Shown here: positions 43,865-53,349 of the stretch, piece by piece
How positions within the stretch are numbered: position 1 is the stretch's first letter
Layout of the letters: every line of letters begins with the position of its first letter
DNA from: Gillisella taibaishanensis
Lineage (GTDB): Bacteria > Pseudomonadota > Alphaproteobacteria > Rhizobiales > Rhizobiaceae
Length of the DNA stretch: 64,000 nt
Direction: 5' to 3'
Assembly (NCBI RefSeq): GCF_001938985.1
Contig: NZ_MKIN01000017.1
Span: forward strand, 1-64,000
Translations under genes and position numbers: made by a program
The notes under the pieces: generated by a model
Told to the model about the DNA's origin: nothing
The model's database searches: none
What the model saw: the letters and a program-made list of their open reading frames with translations, nothing else

Positions 43865-46786
43865 TTATTCCGCCGCTTGTGTCTTTTTCACCGGCCGTCG
43901 CTCCAGCAGTTCTTTCAAGAACTGGCCGGTGTAGGAGGCCTCGACTTTGACGACCTCTTCCGGCGTGCCCTGGGCGACGATCTGCCCGCCGCCATCGCCG
44001 CCTTCGGGGCCGAAGTCGATGATATGGTCTGCGGTCTTGATCACTTCGAGATTGTGCTCGATCACCACGACCGAATTGCCCTGATCCACCAGCTCCTGCA
44101 GCATCTCCAGCAGCTTGGCGACGTCGTGAAAATGCAGGCCGGTGGTCGGCTCATCCAGGATGTAGAGCGTGCGGCCCGTCGACTTCTTCGACAATTCCTT
44201 GGCGAGCTTGATGCGCTGCGCCTCGCCGCCCGAGAGCGTATTGGCCTGCTGGCCGACCTTGATATAGCCGAGCCCGACATCGAAGAGCGCCTGCAGCTTG
44301 TCACGGACAGCCGGCACGGCCGAGAAGAATTCGACGCCTTCCTCGACGGTCATGTCCAGCACGTCGGCAATGGACTTGGTCTTGAAGGTCACATCGAGCG
44401 TTTCGCGATTGTAGCGCTTGCCGTGGCAGACGTCGCAGGTGACATAGACGTCAGGCAGGAAGTGCATTTCGATCTTGATGACGCCGTCGCCCTGGCAGGC
44501 CTCGCAGCGACCGCCCTTGACGTTGAATGAAAACCGCCCGGGCTGATAGCCGCGTGCCTTGGCTTCCGGCAAGCCGGCAAACCAGTCGCGGATCGGAGTG
44601 AAGGCGCCGGTATAGGTGGCCGGGTTGGAGCGCGGTGTGCGGCCAATCGGCGACTGGTCGATGTCGATCACCTTGTCGATGAATTCGAAGCCGTCGATCC
44701 GGTCGTGATCGGAGGGATTTTCGCGTGCGCCCATGACCCGGCGTGCCGCTGCCTTATAAAGCGTCTCGATCAGGAAGGTCGACTTGCCGCCGCCCGACAC
44801 GCCGGTCACGGCGGTGAAGACACCGAGCGGAATGGCGGCGGTGACATTCTTCAGATTATTGCCGCGCGCGCCGATAACCTTGATCTGCTGGCCCTTTTTC
44901 GGCTTGCGCCGGTTTGGCGGTACTTTCACGCCAAGCTCGCCGGTCAGGTATTTGCCGGTCAGCGACTTCTTGCTGGCCATGATTTCCTGCGGGCTACCCT
45001 TGGCAATAACTTGGCCGCCATGCACGCCGGCGGCCGGACCGATATCCACGACATAATCGGCGGACAGAATAGCGTCCTCGTCATGTTCAACGACGATCAC
45101 GGTATTGCCGATGTCGCGCAAATGCTTGAGCGTGTCGAGCAGCCGGGCATTGTCGCGCTGGTGCAGGCCGATGGACGGCTCGTCGAGCACATAAAGCACG
45201 CCTGTCAGGCCCGAGCCGATCTGGGAGGCCAGCCGGATGCGCTGGCTTTCGCCGCCCGAAAGCGTGCCTGAATTGCGCGACAGGCTGAGATAGTCGAGCC
45301 CGACATCGTTGAGGAAGGTCAGGCGCTCGCGGATTTCCTTGAGGATGCGCGTGGCGATCTCGTTCTGCTTGTCGGTGAGCAGAGCAGGCAATTCTGTAAA
45401 CCAGCCACCAGCGATCCGGATCGACATCTCAGTGACCTGACCGATATGCAGGCCGTTGATCTTCACGGCCAGCGCTTCCGGCTTCAGCCTGAAGCCATTG
45501 CAAGCCGGGCAGGGAGCGGCCGACATGTAGCGCTCGATTTCCTCGCGTGCCCAGGCGCTGTCAGTCTCTTTCCAGCGGCGCTCGAGATTGGGCACAATGC
45601 CTTCGAAGGTCTTCGTCGCGCTGTAGGAGCGCGCGCCATCGGCATAATGGAATTCGATCTTCTCCTCTGTTCCGTGGAGGATTGCCTTCTGCGCAGCAGC
45701 CGACAGTTCCGACCATTTGCTGGTCAGCTTGAAGCCATAGGCCTTGCCGAGGCCCTCCAGCGTCTGATCGTAATACGGCGAGGAAGACTTGGCCCAGGGC
45801 GCAATCGCGCCTTCTTTCAGCCGTTTGTCGGTTTCCGGAATAATCAGCGCTTCATCGATTTTCTGCTGGAAGCCGAGCCCATCACAGGTCGGACAGGCGC
45901 CGAAAGGATTGTTGAAGGAGAAGAGGCGCGGCTCGATTTCCGGAATGGTGAAACCGGAAACCGGGCAGGCGAATTTTTCCGAAAACAGAACCCGCTCATG
46001 GGTCTCGTTCAGGGACTTGTTAGCAGAGCCACCGGCAGCGGTTTCATTGGCCGGCAAAGGCTTGTCGGCAAATTCCGCGACCGCCAGGCCATCGGCCAGC
46101 CGAAGGCAAGTTTCCAGGCTGTCGGCCAGGCGCGAAGCCATATCCGGGCGCACGACGACGCGGTCAACGACGATGTCGATGTCGTGCTTGTATTTCTTGT
46201 CCAGGGCCGGGGCCTCGGCGATTTCATAGAACTGGCCGTCGATCTTGACGCGCTGGAAGCCCTTCTTCATCAGCTCGGCGAGTTCCTTCTTGTACTCGCC
46301 TTTGCGCCCACGGATCATCGGTGCCAGGATATAAAGACGGGTGCCTTCCTCGAAGGCCAGGATGCGATCGACCATCTGGCTCACCGTCTGGCTCTCGATC
46401 GGTAGGCCCGTTGCCGGCGAATAGGGAATGCCGACGCGAGCAAACAGCAGACGCATATAATCGTAGATTTCGGTGACAGTACCAACCGTCGAGCGCGGAT
46501 TGCGCGAGGTGGTCTTCTGCTCGATCGAGATCGCCGGTGAAAGGCCTTCTATCAGATCGACATCGGGCTTCTGCATCATTTCTAGGAACTGGCGTGCATA
46601 GGCCGACAGGCTCTCGACATAGCGGCGCTGGCCCTCGGCATAGATCGTGTCGAACGCCAGCGAGGATTTACCCGAGCCGGATAGGCCGGTCATGACGATC
46701 AGGCTATTGCGCGGCAAATCGAGGTCGATGCCCTTCAGATTATGCTCGCGCGCGCCACGGATGGAAATCGTCTTCAATTCGCTCAT
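43865..46786 (-). CDS. uvrA: Excinuclease ABC subunit A
   Basis: 973 aa, full length. Two ABC ATPase modules: Walker [21 protein letters not shown] and [15 protein letters not shown]; signatures [16 protein letters not shown] and [16 protein letters not shown]. Zinc-binding cysteines occur at [13 protein letters not shown] and CEACQGDG with [14 protein letters not shown]; the first zinc module also shows CPVSG and CPTC. It finds DNA lesions with UvrB. Divergent from ssb; a LexA box lies in the gap, 137 bp upstream of its start. Confidence 0.97.
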   Translation of the reverse strand: MSELKTISIRGAREHNLKGIDLDLPRNSLIVMTGLSGSGKSSLAFDTIYAEGQRRYVESLSAYARQFLEMMQKPDVDLIEGLSPAISIEQKTTSRNPRSTVGTVTEIYDYMRLLFARVGIPYSPATGLPIESQTVSQMVDRILAFEEGTRLYILAPMIRGRKGEYKKELAELMKKGFQRVKIDGQFYEIAEAPALDKKYKHDIDIVVDRVVVRPDMASRLADSLETCLRLADGLAVAEFADKPLPANETAAGGSANKSLNETHERVLFSEKFACPVSGFTIPEIEPRLFSFNNPFGACPTCDGLGFQQKIDEALIIPETDKRLKEGAIAPWAKSSSPYYDQTLEGLGKAYGFKLTSKWSELSAAAQKAILHGTEEKIEFHYADGARSYSATKTFEGIVPNLERRWKETDSAWAREEIERYMSAAPCPACNGFRLKPEALAVKINGLHIGQVTEMSIRIAGGWFTELPALLTDKQNEIATRILKEIRERLTFLNDVGLDYLSLSRNSGTLSGGESQRIRLASQIGSGLTGVLYVLDEPSIGLHQRDNARLLDTLKHLRDIGNTVIVVEHDEDAILSADYVVDIGPAAGVHGGQVIAKGSPQEIMASKKSLTGKYLTGELGVKVPPNRRKPKKGQQIKVIGARGNNLKNVTAAIPLGVFTAVTGVSGGGKSTFLIETLYKAAARRVMGARENPSDHDRIDGFEFIDKVIDIDQSPIGRTPRSNPATYTGAFTPIRDWFAGLPEAKARGYQPGRFSFNVKGGRCEACQGDGVIKIEMHFLPDVYVTCDVCHGKRYNRETLDVTFKTKSIADVLDMTVEEGVEFFSAVPAVRDKLQALFDVGLGYIKVGQQANTLSGGEAQRIKLAKELSKKSTGRTLYILDEPTTGLHFHDVAKLLEMLQELVDQGNSVVVIEHNLEVIKTADHIIDFGPEGGDGGGQIVAQGTPEEVVKVEASYTGQFLKELLERRPVKKTQAAE

Positions 46787-46897
46787 AACAAAACTCGATT
46801 TGGGAGAGAGCCGCAGGCAACTTGCCGCTCCTTATGTAGTCACTGCTGTCACTCTGTCGAGACGGAACGGTCGATTCCGCAGGGGATTCGGTTGAGG

Positions 46898-46937
46898 TTG
46901 ACAAAAGCATACGGAATTGTTAGAACAAATAAAGAAC
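46898..46937 (+). promoter_or_regulatory. ssb promoter with overlapping LexA (SOS) box
   Basis: TTGACA (46898-46903), 17-nt spacer, TAGAAC (46921-46926) is a good promoter pointing at ssb. GAAC-AAATAAA-GAAC (46923-46937) is the alphaproteobacterial LexA box (GTTC-N7-GTTC on the other strand) and overlaps the -10. LexA binding would block ssb and possibly uvrA. Confidence 0.9.
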
Positions 46938-47076
46938 ATTTTTTGTCCCTCCGTTTTATGGGTTATTGCTGTGGATTAACGGCGATCTGCCTGCCGTATG
47001 GTGTCGGGGTAGGATAAGGTTAAGATTGATTGAGATGTATAAGCCGCCTACCGGTGGTGGCAGTGAGGTGAGTATC

Positions 47077-47607
47077 ATGGCTGGAAGCGTCAACAAGGTT
47101 ATTTTGGTCGGCAATCTGGGCGCGGATCCGGAAATTCGCCGCACCCAGGACGGCAGGCCGATCGCCAATCTGCGCATTGCCACGTCTGAAACCTGGCGCG
47201 ATCGCAATTCCGGCGAGCGCAAGGAAAAGACTGAATGGCATACCGTCGTGATCTTCAACGAAGGCTTGTGCAAGGTTGCCGAACAATATCTGAAGAAGGG
47301 CTCGACTGTTTATATCGAAGGCCAGCTTCAGACCCGCAAGTGGCAGGACCAGAACGGCAATGACCGTTACTCGACCGAAGTGGTTTTGCAGGGCTTCAAC
47401 TCGACCTTGACCATGATCGGTGGTCGTGGCGACGGCGGCGGTGCGTCGCGCGGCGGCAGCGACTTCGGCGGCGGCGGTGGCGGCTACGACGATTACGGTT
47501 CGGCGCCAGCTCCTGCCCGCAGCGGCGGCGCAGCCACCGGCGGCCGCGGCGCAAGCGCTCCTTCGGGCGGCTTCTCCCGCGACATGGATGACGATATTCC
47601 GTTCTGA
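47077..47607 (+). CDS. ssb: Single-stranded DNA-binding protein
   Basis: 176 aa from the ATG at 47077, with GAGGTGA upstream. The OB fold (about 1-112) starts [20 protein letters not shown] and includes [20 protein letters not shown] and [21 protein letters not shown] Gly/Ala/Ser-rich linker leads to the acidic C-terminal tip DMDDDIPF that recruits repair proteins. Divergent from uvrA under an SOS box. Confidence 0.97.
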   Translation: MAGSVNKVILVGNLGADPEIRRTQDGRPIANLRIATSETWRDRNSGERKEKTEWHTVVIFNEGLCKVAEQYLKKGSTVYIEGQLQTRKWQDQNGNDRYSTEVVLQGFNSTLTMIGGRGDGGGASRGGSDFGGGGGGYDDYGSAPAPARSGGAATGGRGASAPSGGFSRDMDDDIPF

Positions 47608-47651
47608 TCTGGAATTTTCAAAACCGTTATTGGTGACATGAGGAGGGGTCG

Positions 47652-47903
47652 ATGGCTGATACTGAAACCAAAGGAAGACCGTCAAGCTGGCGGATCATTC
47701 TTGCCTTTATCCTGGATCTCTTCACATCGTTTTTTGTGCTGGGCTATGTCGTCGGCTACCTCAGTGGAGGCTTGACGCCTGAAGGGTTCCAGCTGAACGG
47801 CTTGCCTGCCTTGGTCCTGTTTGCTTTGGTCATCGCTTATTTTGTCGTGTTCAATCGCTTTCTGGGCGGCACGATCTGGAAGCGGATATTGAAGGCAAAC
47901 TAA
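47652..47903 (+). CDS. Small membrane protein, truncated-RDD-like (83 aa)
   Basis: Two membrane segments (about 15-40 and 50-68). The sequence SWRIILAFILDLFTSFFVLG and FNRFLGGTIWKRIL recall the first and last parts of RDD-family proteins (ALxD...GxTxGKR), but it is only half the usual length. A ribosome binding site GAGGAGG precedes the ATG, 44 nt after the ssb stop. Function unknown; cotranscription with ssb is possible. Confidence 0.75.
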   Translation: MADTETKGRPSSWRIILAFILDLFTSFFVLGYVVGYLSGGLTPEGFQLNGLPALVLFALVIAYFVVFNRFLGGTIWKRILKAN

Positions 47904-47967
47904 TTCAGGGCCATGTCTTGAAGGGCGCGCGCCTTTTGGTGCGCCCCTCCTGATGTGTTTGGGGCGT

Positions 47968-48597
47968 CTAAATCTTAAATGCTGCCTTGATGCCGTCGAC
48001 GACGAATTGCACGGACAGCGCAGCTAGGATTACGCCGAGCAGGCGGGTCAGGATTGCCCGTCCGGTAACGCCGAGCAGCCGGTCGAGACGGTCGGCGATA
48101 AGCAGGGCCAGCAGCACCACGCCGATGCAGAGGCCGATGACGAGGATCAGCTCCGTGCGCTCCACCGGGCCGGGCAGGGAGCCTGCCAGCAGGATGGTGG
48201 CGGAAATCGCGCCAGGGCCGGCAATCAGCGGCAGCGCGAGCGGGAAGACGGCGATATTGTGCATGTGATCGCGGGTAATCGCGTCTTCAGAAGTCTTTTC
48301 CTTCCGCTCCTGGCGCTTTTCGAAAATCATCTCGAAAGCGATGGCAAACAGCATCAGGCCGCCGGCAATGCGGAAGGCGCCGATGGAAATGCCGAGCGTT
48401 TCGAGAATGCTGGCGCCAAACACCGCAAAGACCGCAAGAATGCAAAAGGCGATGATAGAGCCGCGCAGCGCTACCTGCTTGCGCTGCTGCCGGTTCATGC
48501 CGCGCGTCAGGCCGAGAAACAGCGGCGCCAGGCCGGGCGGATCGAGCGTTACCAGCAAGGTCGTGAAGGCGTTGAGGAGAAGTTCGACAGTGGTCAT
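47968..48597 (-). CDS. MarC-family integral membrane protein
   Basis: 209 aa with six membrane segments. Family blocks: TLDPPGLAPLFLGLTRGMNR near the N-terminus, ILETLGISIGAFRIAGGLML, and FPLALPLIAGPGAISATIL in the third part. MarC proteins are of unknown transport function; an antibiotic-resistance role was proposed and later not supported. Divergent from gyrA. Confidence 0.9.
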   Translation of the reverse strand: MTTVELLLNAFTTLLVTLDPPGLAPLFLGLTRGMNRQQRKQVALRGSIIAFCILAVFAVFGASILETLGISIGAFRIAGGLMLFAIAFEMIFEKRQERKEKTSEDAITRDHMHNIAVFPLALPLIAGPGAISATILLAGSLPGPVERTELILVIGLCIGVVLLALLIADRLDRLLGVTGRAILTRLLGVILAALSVQFVVDGIKAAFKI

Positions 48598-48910
48598 GAT
48601 CCATTCCCGGTTTGCTATGGAGTAGCCTGTCTGCGTTGCGCGAGCCTATGGCACCGGCTTGCCGGCAGGCATTTCAACCTTGGCGACGTCCCGCGCTCTA
48701 CAAGAAACCGGGACGTTGATCCACCCCGTCACCTCCTTATATGTCTGTGCGGAAGACGATAGAACCCGCAATCGCCGCTAGCGGGCGGGACCTGGGCAAG
48801 AAATGCCTTGTCATGGCCGCAAAAGCCTGTTCAAAACCTCCCAGCAAATTGGCGCGGAAAGGGGCTTTCCGCTATAAAATCCCTAGTGATTCTAACAGGC
48901 GTGACCCGTT
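48598..48910. other. Divergent marC/gyrA intergenic region (313 bp)
   Basis: It holds the gyrA core promoter with its inverted repeat (48849-48878). No other gene or operator is evident. Confidence 0.45.
48849..48878 (+). promoter_or_regulatory. gyrA promoter with inverted repeat in the spacer
   Basis: TTGGCG (48849-48854), 18-nt spacer, TATAAA (48873-48878). GCGGAAAG-GGG-CTTTCCGC (48854-48872) is a perfect 8-bp dyad filling the spacer. The position suits a repressor site or a supercoiling-sensitive cruciform; the former needs an unidentified regulator. Confidence 0.65.
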
Positions 48911-51691
48911 TTGACTGAGCAAAGCACACCCGGCGGCAAAATGCCGTCCGATATCGAACCCATTTCGATCATGACGGAGATGCAGCGGTCGTATCTCGAT
49001 TACGCGATGAGCGTTATCGTCAGCCGCGCGCTTCCCGACGTCCGCGATGGTTTGAAGCCCGTTCATCGACGCATCCTGTTTGGCATGTCCGAACTGGGCA
49101 TCGACTGGAACAAGAAATACGTCAAATGCGCCCGCGTCACCGGTGACGTGATGGGTAAGTTCCATCCGCACGGCAATTCGGCGATTTATGACGCGCTTGC
49201 CCGTATGGCGCAGGATTGGTCGTTGCGGCTGCCGTTGATCGATGGCCAGGGCAATTTCGGCTCCATCGATGGCGATCCGCCGGCTGCCGAGCGTTACACC
49301 GAGTGCCGGCTGCAGAAGGCTGCTCATTCGCTGCTCGACGATCTCGATAAGGACACCGTCGATTTTCGCGATAACTATGACGGCACGCTGTCCGAGCCTG
49401 TTGTCGTTCCGGCGAAATTCCCCAATCTTCTCGTCAATGGCGCTGGCGGTATCGCCGTCGGCATGGCGACGAATATTCCGCCGCATAATCTGGTCGAAGT
49501 CATCAATGGCTGTATCGCGCTGATCGAAAACCCGGCCATCGAGCTGCCGGAACTGATGCAGATCATCCCGGGGCCAGACTTCCCGACCGGCGCGCTTATC
49601 CTTGGCCGCAGCGGCATTCGTTCCGCCTACGAGACCGGCCGTGGTTCCGTCATCATGCGCGGGGTTGCCCGGATCGAGCCGATGCGGGGCGACCGCGAGC
49701 AGATCATTATCACCGAGATTCCCTATCAGGTGAACAAGTCGACGATGATAGAGAAAATGGCCGAACTGGTGCGCGACAAGCGCATCGAGGGCATTTCCGA
49801 TCTGCGCGACGAGTCCGACCGCCAGGGCTACCGCGTTGTGGTCGAGTTGAAGCGCGACGCCAATGCTGACGTCATCCTCAACCAGCTCTATCGCTACACG
49901 CCGCTGCAAAGCTCGTTCGGCTGCAACATGGTGGCGCTGAACGGCGGCAAGCCGGAGCAGCTGACGCTGCTCGACATGCTGCGCGCCTTCGTCAGCTTCC
50001 GCGAAGAAGTCATTAGCCGGCGAACCAAGTACCTGCTGCGCAAGGCCCGTGATCGTGCCCACGTGCTTGTTGGCTTGGCGATTGCCGTTGCCAATATCGA
50101 TGAAGTCATCAAGCTGATCCGCAATGCGCCCGATCCGCAGACGGCGCGCGAACAGTTGATGACGCGCCGCTGGCCGGCGTCAGACGTCGAGAGCCTGATC
50201 CGGCTGATCGATGATCCGCGTCACCGGATCAACGAAGACAATACCTATAACCTCTCGGAAGAGCAGGCCCGGGCCATTCTCGAACTGCGCCTTGCCCGCC
50301 TGACCGCCCTTGGTCGCGACGAAATAGACGAAGAATTGAACAAAATCGGTGCTGAAATCACCGATTACCTCGATATTTTGTCGTCGCGCACCCGCATCCA
50401 GTCGATCGTCGTCGAAGAACTGATTGCCGTTCGCGACGAGTTTGGCACGCCGCGCCGCAGCCAGATCATGGAAGGCGGTCCTGACATGGACGATGAGGAT
50501 CTCATCGCCCGTGAGGACATGGTGGTGACGGTCTCGCATCTCGGCTATATCAAGCGCGTGCCGCTGACGACCTATCGGGCTCAGCGCCGCGGCGGCAAGG
50601 GTCGCTCGGGCATGGCGACCCGCGACGAAGATTTCGTTACCCGGCTATTCGTTGCCAATACCCATACCCCGGTTCTGTTCTTCTCCTCGCGTGGGATCGT
50701 CTACAAGGAGAAGGTCTGGCGCCTTCCGATCGGCACACCGCAGTCACGCGGCAAGGCGCTGATCAACATGCTGCCGCTGGAGCCGGGCGAACGGATTACC
50801 ACGATCATGCCGCTGCCTGAGGATGAGGCAAGCTGGGATAATCTGGATGTGATGTTCTCGACGACCCGCGGCACCGTGCGGCGCAACAAGCTGAGCGACT
50901 TCGTCCAGGTTAACCGCAACGGCAAGATCGCCATGAAGCTCGAGGAAGAGGGCGACGAAATCCTCTCGGTCGAGACATGCACGATCCATGACGACGTGTT
51001 GCTGACTACGGCGCTTGGCCAGGCGATCCGGTTCCCGGTCGATGAAGTGCGCGTCTTTGCCGGACGCAATTCGATCGGTGTACGCGGTATTTCGTTGCAG
51101 CCGAATGACCGGATCATTTCGATGACCATTCTCAGCCATGTTGATGCCGAGCCATGGCAGCGTGCGGCCTATCTGAAGCGGTCGGCCGCCGAACGGCGGG
51201 CGAGCGGTGTGGATGAGGAAGATATTGCGCTGGTCGGCGAGGATGTCGGTGAAGTTGGCGATCTGCCGGAAGACCGTTATCAGGAATTGAAGGCGCGCGA
51301 ACAGTTCGTGCTGACGATTTCAGAACGCGGCATCGGCAAGCGCTCCTCGTCTTACGATTTCCGCACCTCCGGCCGTGGCGGCAAGGGTATTCGCGCCACT
51401 GATACGTCGAAGACGGCGGAAATTGGCCAGCTGGTCGCGGCCTTCCCGGTCGAGGACAAGGACCAGATCATGCTCGTTTCTGACGGCGGTCAGTTGATCC
51501 GCGTGCCGGTTGACGGCATTCGTATCGCCAGCCGCGCCACCAAGGGTGTAACGATCTTCAACACCGCCAAGGATGAAAAGGTCGTCTCCGTCGAGCGCAT
51601 CAACGAGCCGGAAGGCGAGGATGAGGTCGAGGGCGTTGCCGAAGAGGGCGTCGCTATCGATCCAGGTACGCCTGACGAAGGTGCAAACTGA
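48911..51691 (+). CDS. gyrA: DNA gyrase subunit A
   Basis: 926 aa, from a TTG start that gives MTEQSTPGG, matching the usual rhizobial N-terminus; the first ATG is ten codons later. The breakage-reunion domain has RSYLDYAMSVIVSRALPDVR, the HPHGNSAIYDALARMAQ quinolone-resistance region (Ser90 and Asp94, equal to E. coli Ser83 and Asp87) and catalytic Tyr129 in AERYTECRL. The C-terminal pinwheel contains the GyrA box QRRGGKGRSG and ends in an acidic tail. With GyrB it introduces negative supercoils. Confidence 0.97.
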   Translation: MTEQSTPGGKMPSDIEPISIMTEMQRSYLDYAMSVIVSRALPDVRDGLKPVHRRILFGMSELGIDWNKKYVKCARVTGDVMGKFHPHGNSAIYDALARMAQDWSLRLPLIDGQGNFGSIDGDPPAAERYTECRLQKAAHSLLDDLDKDTVDFRDNYDGTLSEPVVVPAKFPNLLVNGAGGIAVGMATNIPPHNLVEVINGCIALIENPAIELPELMQIIPGPDFPTGALILGRSGIRSAYETGRGSVIMRGVARIEPMRGDREQIIITEIPYQVNKSTMIEKMAELVRDKRIEGISDLRDESDRQGYRVVVELKRDANADVILNQLYRYTPLQSSFGCNMVALNGGKPEQLTLLDMLRAFVSFREEVISRRTKYLLRKARDRAHVLVGLAIAVANIDEVIKLIRNAPDPQTAREQLMTRRWPASDVESLIRLIDDPRHRINEDNTYNLSEEQARAILELRLARLTALGRDEIDEELNKIGAEITDYLDILSSRTRIQSIVVEELIAVRDEFGTPRRSQIMEGGPDMDDEDLIAREDMVVTVSHLGYIKRVPLTTYRAQRRGGKGRSGMATRDEDFVTRLFVANTHTPVLFFSSRGIVYKEKVWRLPIGTPQSRGKALINMLPLEPGERITTIMPLPEDEASWDNLDVMFSTTRGTVRRNKLSDFVQVNRNGKIAMKLEEEGDEILSVETCTIHDDVLLTTALGQAIRFPVDEVRVFAGRNSIGVRGISLQPNDRIISMTILSHVDAEPWQRAAYLKRSAAERRASGVDEEDIALVGEDVGEVGDLPEDRYQELKAREQFVLTISERGIGKRSSSYDFRTSGRGGKGIRATDTSKTAEIGQLVAAFPVEDKDQIMLVSDGGQLIRVPVDGIRIASRATKGVTIFNTAKDEKVVSVERINEPEGEDEVEGVAEEGVAIDPGTPDEGAN

Positions 51692-51716
51692 TCCATTTAG
51701 GTGAGTGAATGTTTAG

Positions 51717-51749
51717 AGGCCGCGGCATCGATTGATGCCGCGGCCTTTT
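51717..51749 (+). terminator. Rho-independent terminator of gyrA
   Basis: AGGCCGCGGCATC (51717-51729), GATT loop, GATGCCGCGGCCT (51734-51746), then TTT. A perfect 13-bp stem 26 nt past the stop. Confidence 0.93.
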
Positions 51750-51799
51750 GCGTTAGGTGGCAGCAGACTGATGCAGTCTTCGGCAAGATTAGGTTGACC

Positions 51800-52717
51800 T
51801 CAGGCTTTGCTTCGGGATTCGCCGATCAGGTCGATAAAGGCCCGCAGCGGTCTTGGCATGAAGCGGCTGGAAAAATAAAGCTGCGGCCCGTCGAAGGGTG
51901 CCGACCAGTCGAGCAGGACTGGCGTCAGCGCGCCGCTGTCGAGATGGGGCTGCAGCCAGTTCTCGAATGTGCCGATGATGCCGTGCCCGGCGCAGGCAAG
52001 CGCTATCGCGGCCTGTGCGGCATCGACGCCGAGGGTGATACGGCCAGGCGGATCGACGGTGATTGCTTCTTCGCCCTTCTCGAACTCCCAGACAACAAGG
52101 GCGCCGCTTGAAAAGCGCAGCCGAATACAGTCGTGGGCGATGAGGTTGCGCGGGTGGTCGGGCGTGCCGCGCCGGCTCAGATAGGATGGGGAAGCGGCCA
52201 GCACGACCCTTTGCTGCCTTGGCCCGATGGGTACCGCAATCATGTCCTGCGCCATGTGTTCGCCGTAGCGGATGCCGGCATCGCAGCCGGCGGCGGTGAT
52301 ATCGACCAGCTGGTCGTCGACCATGATTTCCAGCCGCACATCGGGATGGCGCTGCAGAAAGCGGTCGATCAGCGGCGGCAGGATATCGACCATCACGGCG
52401 CCGGTGACGTTCAGCTTCAGCAGGCCTCGCACCTCGTCCTGACTGCCCATAGCCTCCTGAAGCGCAGCTCGGGTCTCCCGAAACAGCGGCGATAATCGAT
52501 CTGCCAGCGCCCGTCCGGCCTCAGTCGGGACGACGGAGCGGGTGGTTCGATTCAGCAGCGGCGCCTGTAGCCGTTTTTCCAGAAGCGCAACCTTGTCGCT
52601 GACCGTCGAGGGCGACAGGCCAAGCCGTTTTGCTGCCGTTCGAAAGCCGCCGGTATCGCAGACGGCTAGAAATACCGTCAGGTCATCCCAGGAGAGATCA
52701 TCGATATTGTTCGCCAT
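51800..52717 (-). CDS. LysR-family transcriptional regulator
   Basis: 305 aa from the ATG at 52717 (MANNIDDLSWDDLTVFLAVC). HTH: FRTAAKRLGLSPSTVSDKVA with LLNRTTRSVVPTEAGRALAD. The effector domain has DITAAGCDAGIRYGEHMAQD and AVPIGPRQQRVVLAASPSYL, very like the LysR at 6287. It is divergent from a VOC-family gene across 143 bp containing a perfect T-N11-A box, so it probably controls that gene and itself. Confidence 0.9.
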   Translation of the reverse strand: MANNIDDLSWDDLTVFLAVCDTGGFRTAAKRLGLSPSTVSDKVALLEKRLQAPLLNRTTRSVVPTEAGRALADRLSPLFRETRAALQEAMGSQDEVRGLLKLNVTGAVMVDILPPLIDRFLQRHPDVRLEIMVDDQLVDITAAGCDAGIRYGEHMAQDMIAVPIGPRQQRVVLAASPSYLSRRGTPDHPRNLIAHDCIRLRFSSGALVVWEFEKGEEAITVDPPGRITLGVDAAQAAIALACAGHGIIGTFENWLQPHLDSGALTPVLLDWSAPFDGPQLYFSSRFMPRPLRAFIDLIGESRSKA

Positions 52718-52742
52718 GGCGATCAACCTATCCGTATTGAGG

Positions 52743-52757
52743 GTGATTATCAATCAC
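52743..52757. promoter_or_regulatory. LysR box (T-N11-A) between lysR-type and VOC genes
   Basis: GTGATT-ATC-AATCAC is a perfect 6-bp dyad; its core TGATTATCAATCA (52744-52756) is the classic LysR T-N11-A. It lies 26 bp upstream of the lysR-type start. Confidence 0.8.
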
Positions 52758-52860
52758 TGGAGCTAAAGCTAGACAGAGACATGGTTTTGCTTTTGCGCGG
52801 GGGACACCGCCGCCGACAGGGCACGAAGACCAATTGCGAATTGAGAGCAGGAGAAAAATA

Positions 52861-53316
52861 ATGACAGAACAGACACAGACCGCGCTCGCCAACAGCATTT
52901 TTTCGTCCTGGAGGCCACATCATATCGGCATTCGCGTGCCTGATTTCGATGCCGCAGTCGCCTGGTATGAAAGCAATCTCGGGTTCAGGCTGGTGGGACA
53001 CTTGACCTATGGCGCCACCAGTTTCGGTATGTTGGCGCTGGCTGGCGATGACAGCTTCTGCCTGGAACTGCTTGCCAATCCTGACGGCATGCAGCGGCCG
53101 CACTATGCCGATCTGCCCGGAAGCCACAATCTGATGGGTTGGCACCACATCTCGTTCAGCACCCCGGATCTGGCCGCGAGTATCGAGGCGCTGAAAAGCA
53201 AGGGCATTACCATGGTCAGCGATCCCATGGATGTCCCCGCTCTCAGCGTTCGCTTCGCATTCTTTGCCGATCCCTGGGGCAATCTGTTCGAACTGGCCCA
53301 GCCGCTCGACGCCTGA
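52861..53316 (+). CDS. VOC-superfamily (glyoxalase/dioxygenase-like) protein
   Basis: 151 aa from the ATG at 52861, with CAGGAG 8-9 nt upstream. Strand/helix pattern of a VOC fold: RPHHIGIRVPDFDAAVAWYE, SFCLELLANPDG, MGWHHISFSTPDLAASIEAL and DPWGNLFELAQP. Putative metal ligands are His in PHHIGI, Glu in CLELL, His in WHHIS and Glu in LFELA. Substrate unknown. Probable target of the divergent LysR regulator. Confidence 0.88.
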   Translation: MTEQTQTALANSIFSSWRPHHIGIRVPDFDAAVAWYESNLGFRLVGHLTYGATSFGMLALAGDDSFCLELLANPDGMQRPHYADLPGSHNLMGWHHISFSTPDLAASIEALKSKGITMVSDPMDVPALSVRFAFFADPWGNLFELAQPLDA

Positions 53317-53349
53317 GCAATGGCAAGAAAAGATGGTAGACGTGCAGCG

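Noticed and set aside
48872..50062. 396-residue open frame antisense to gyrA
   Set aside because: Shadow frame; it would also run through the gyrA promoter.
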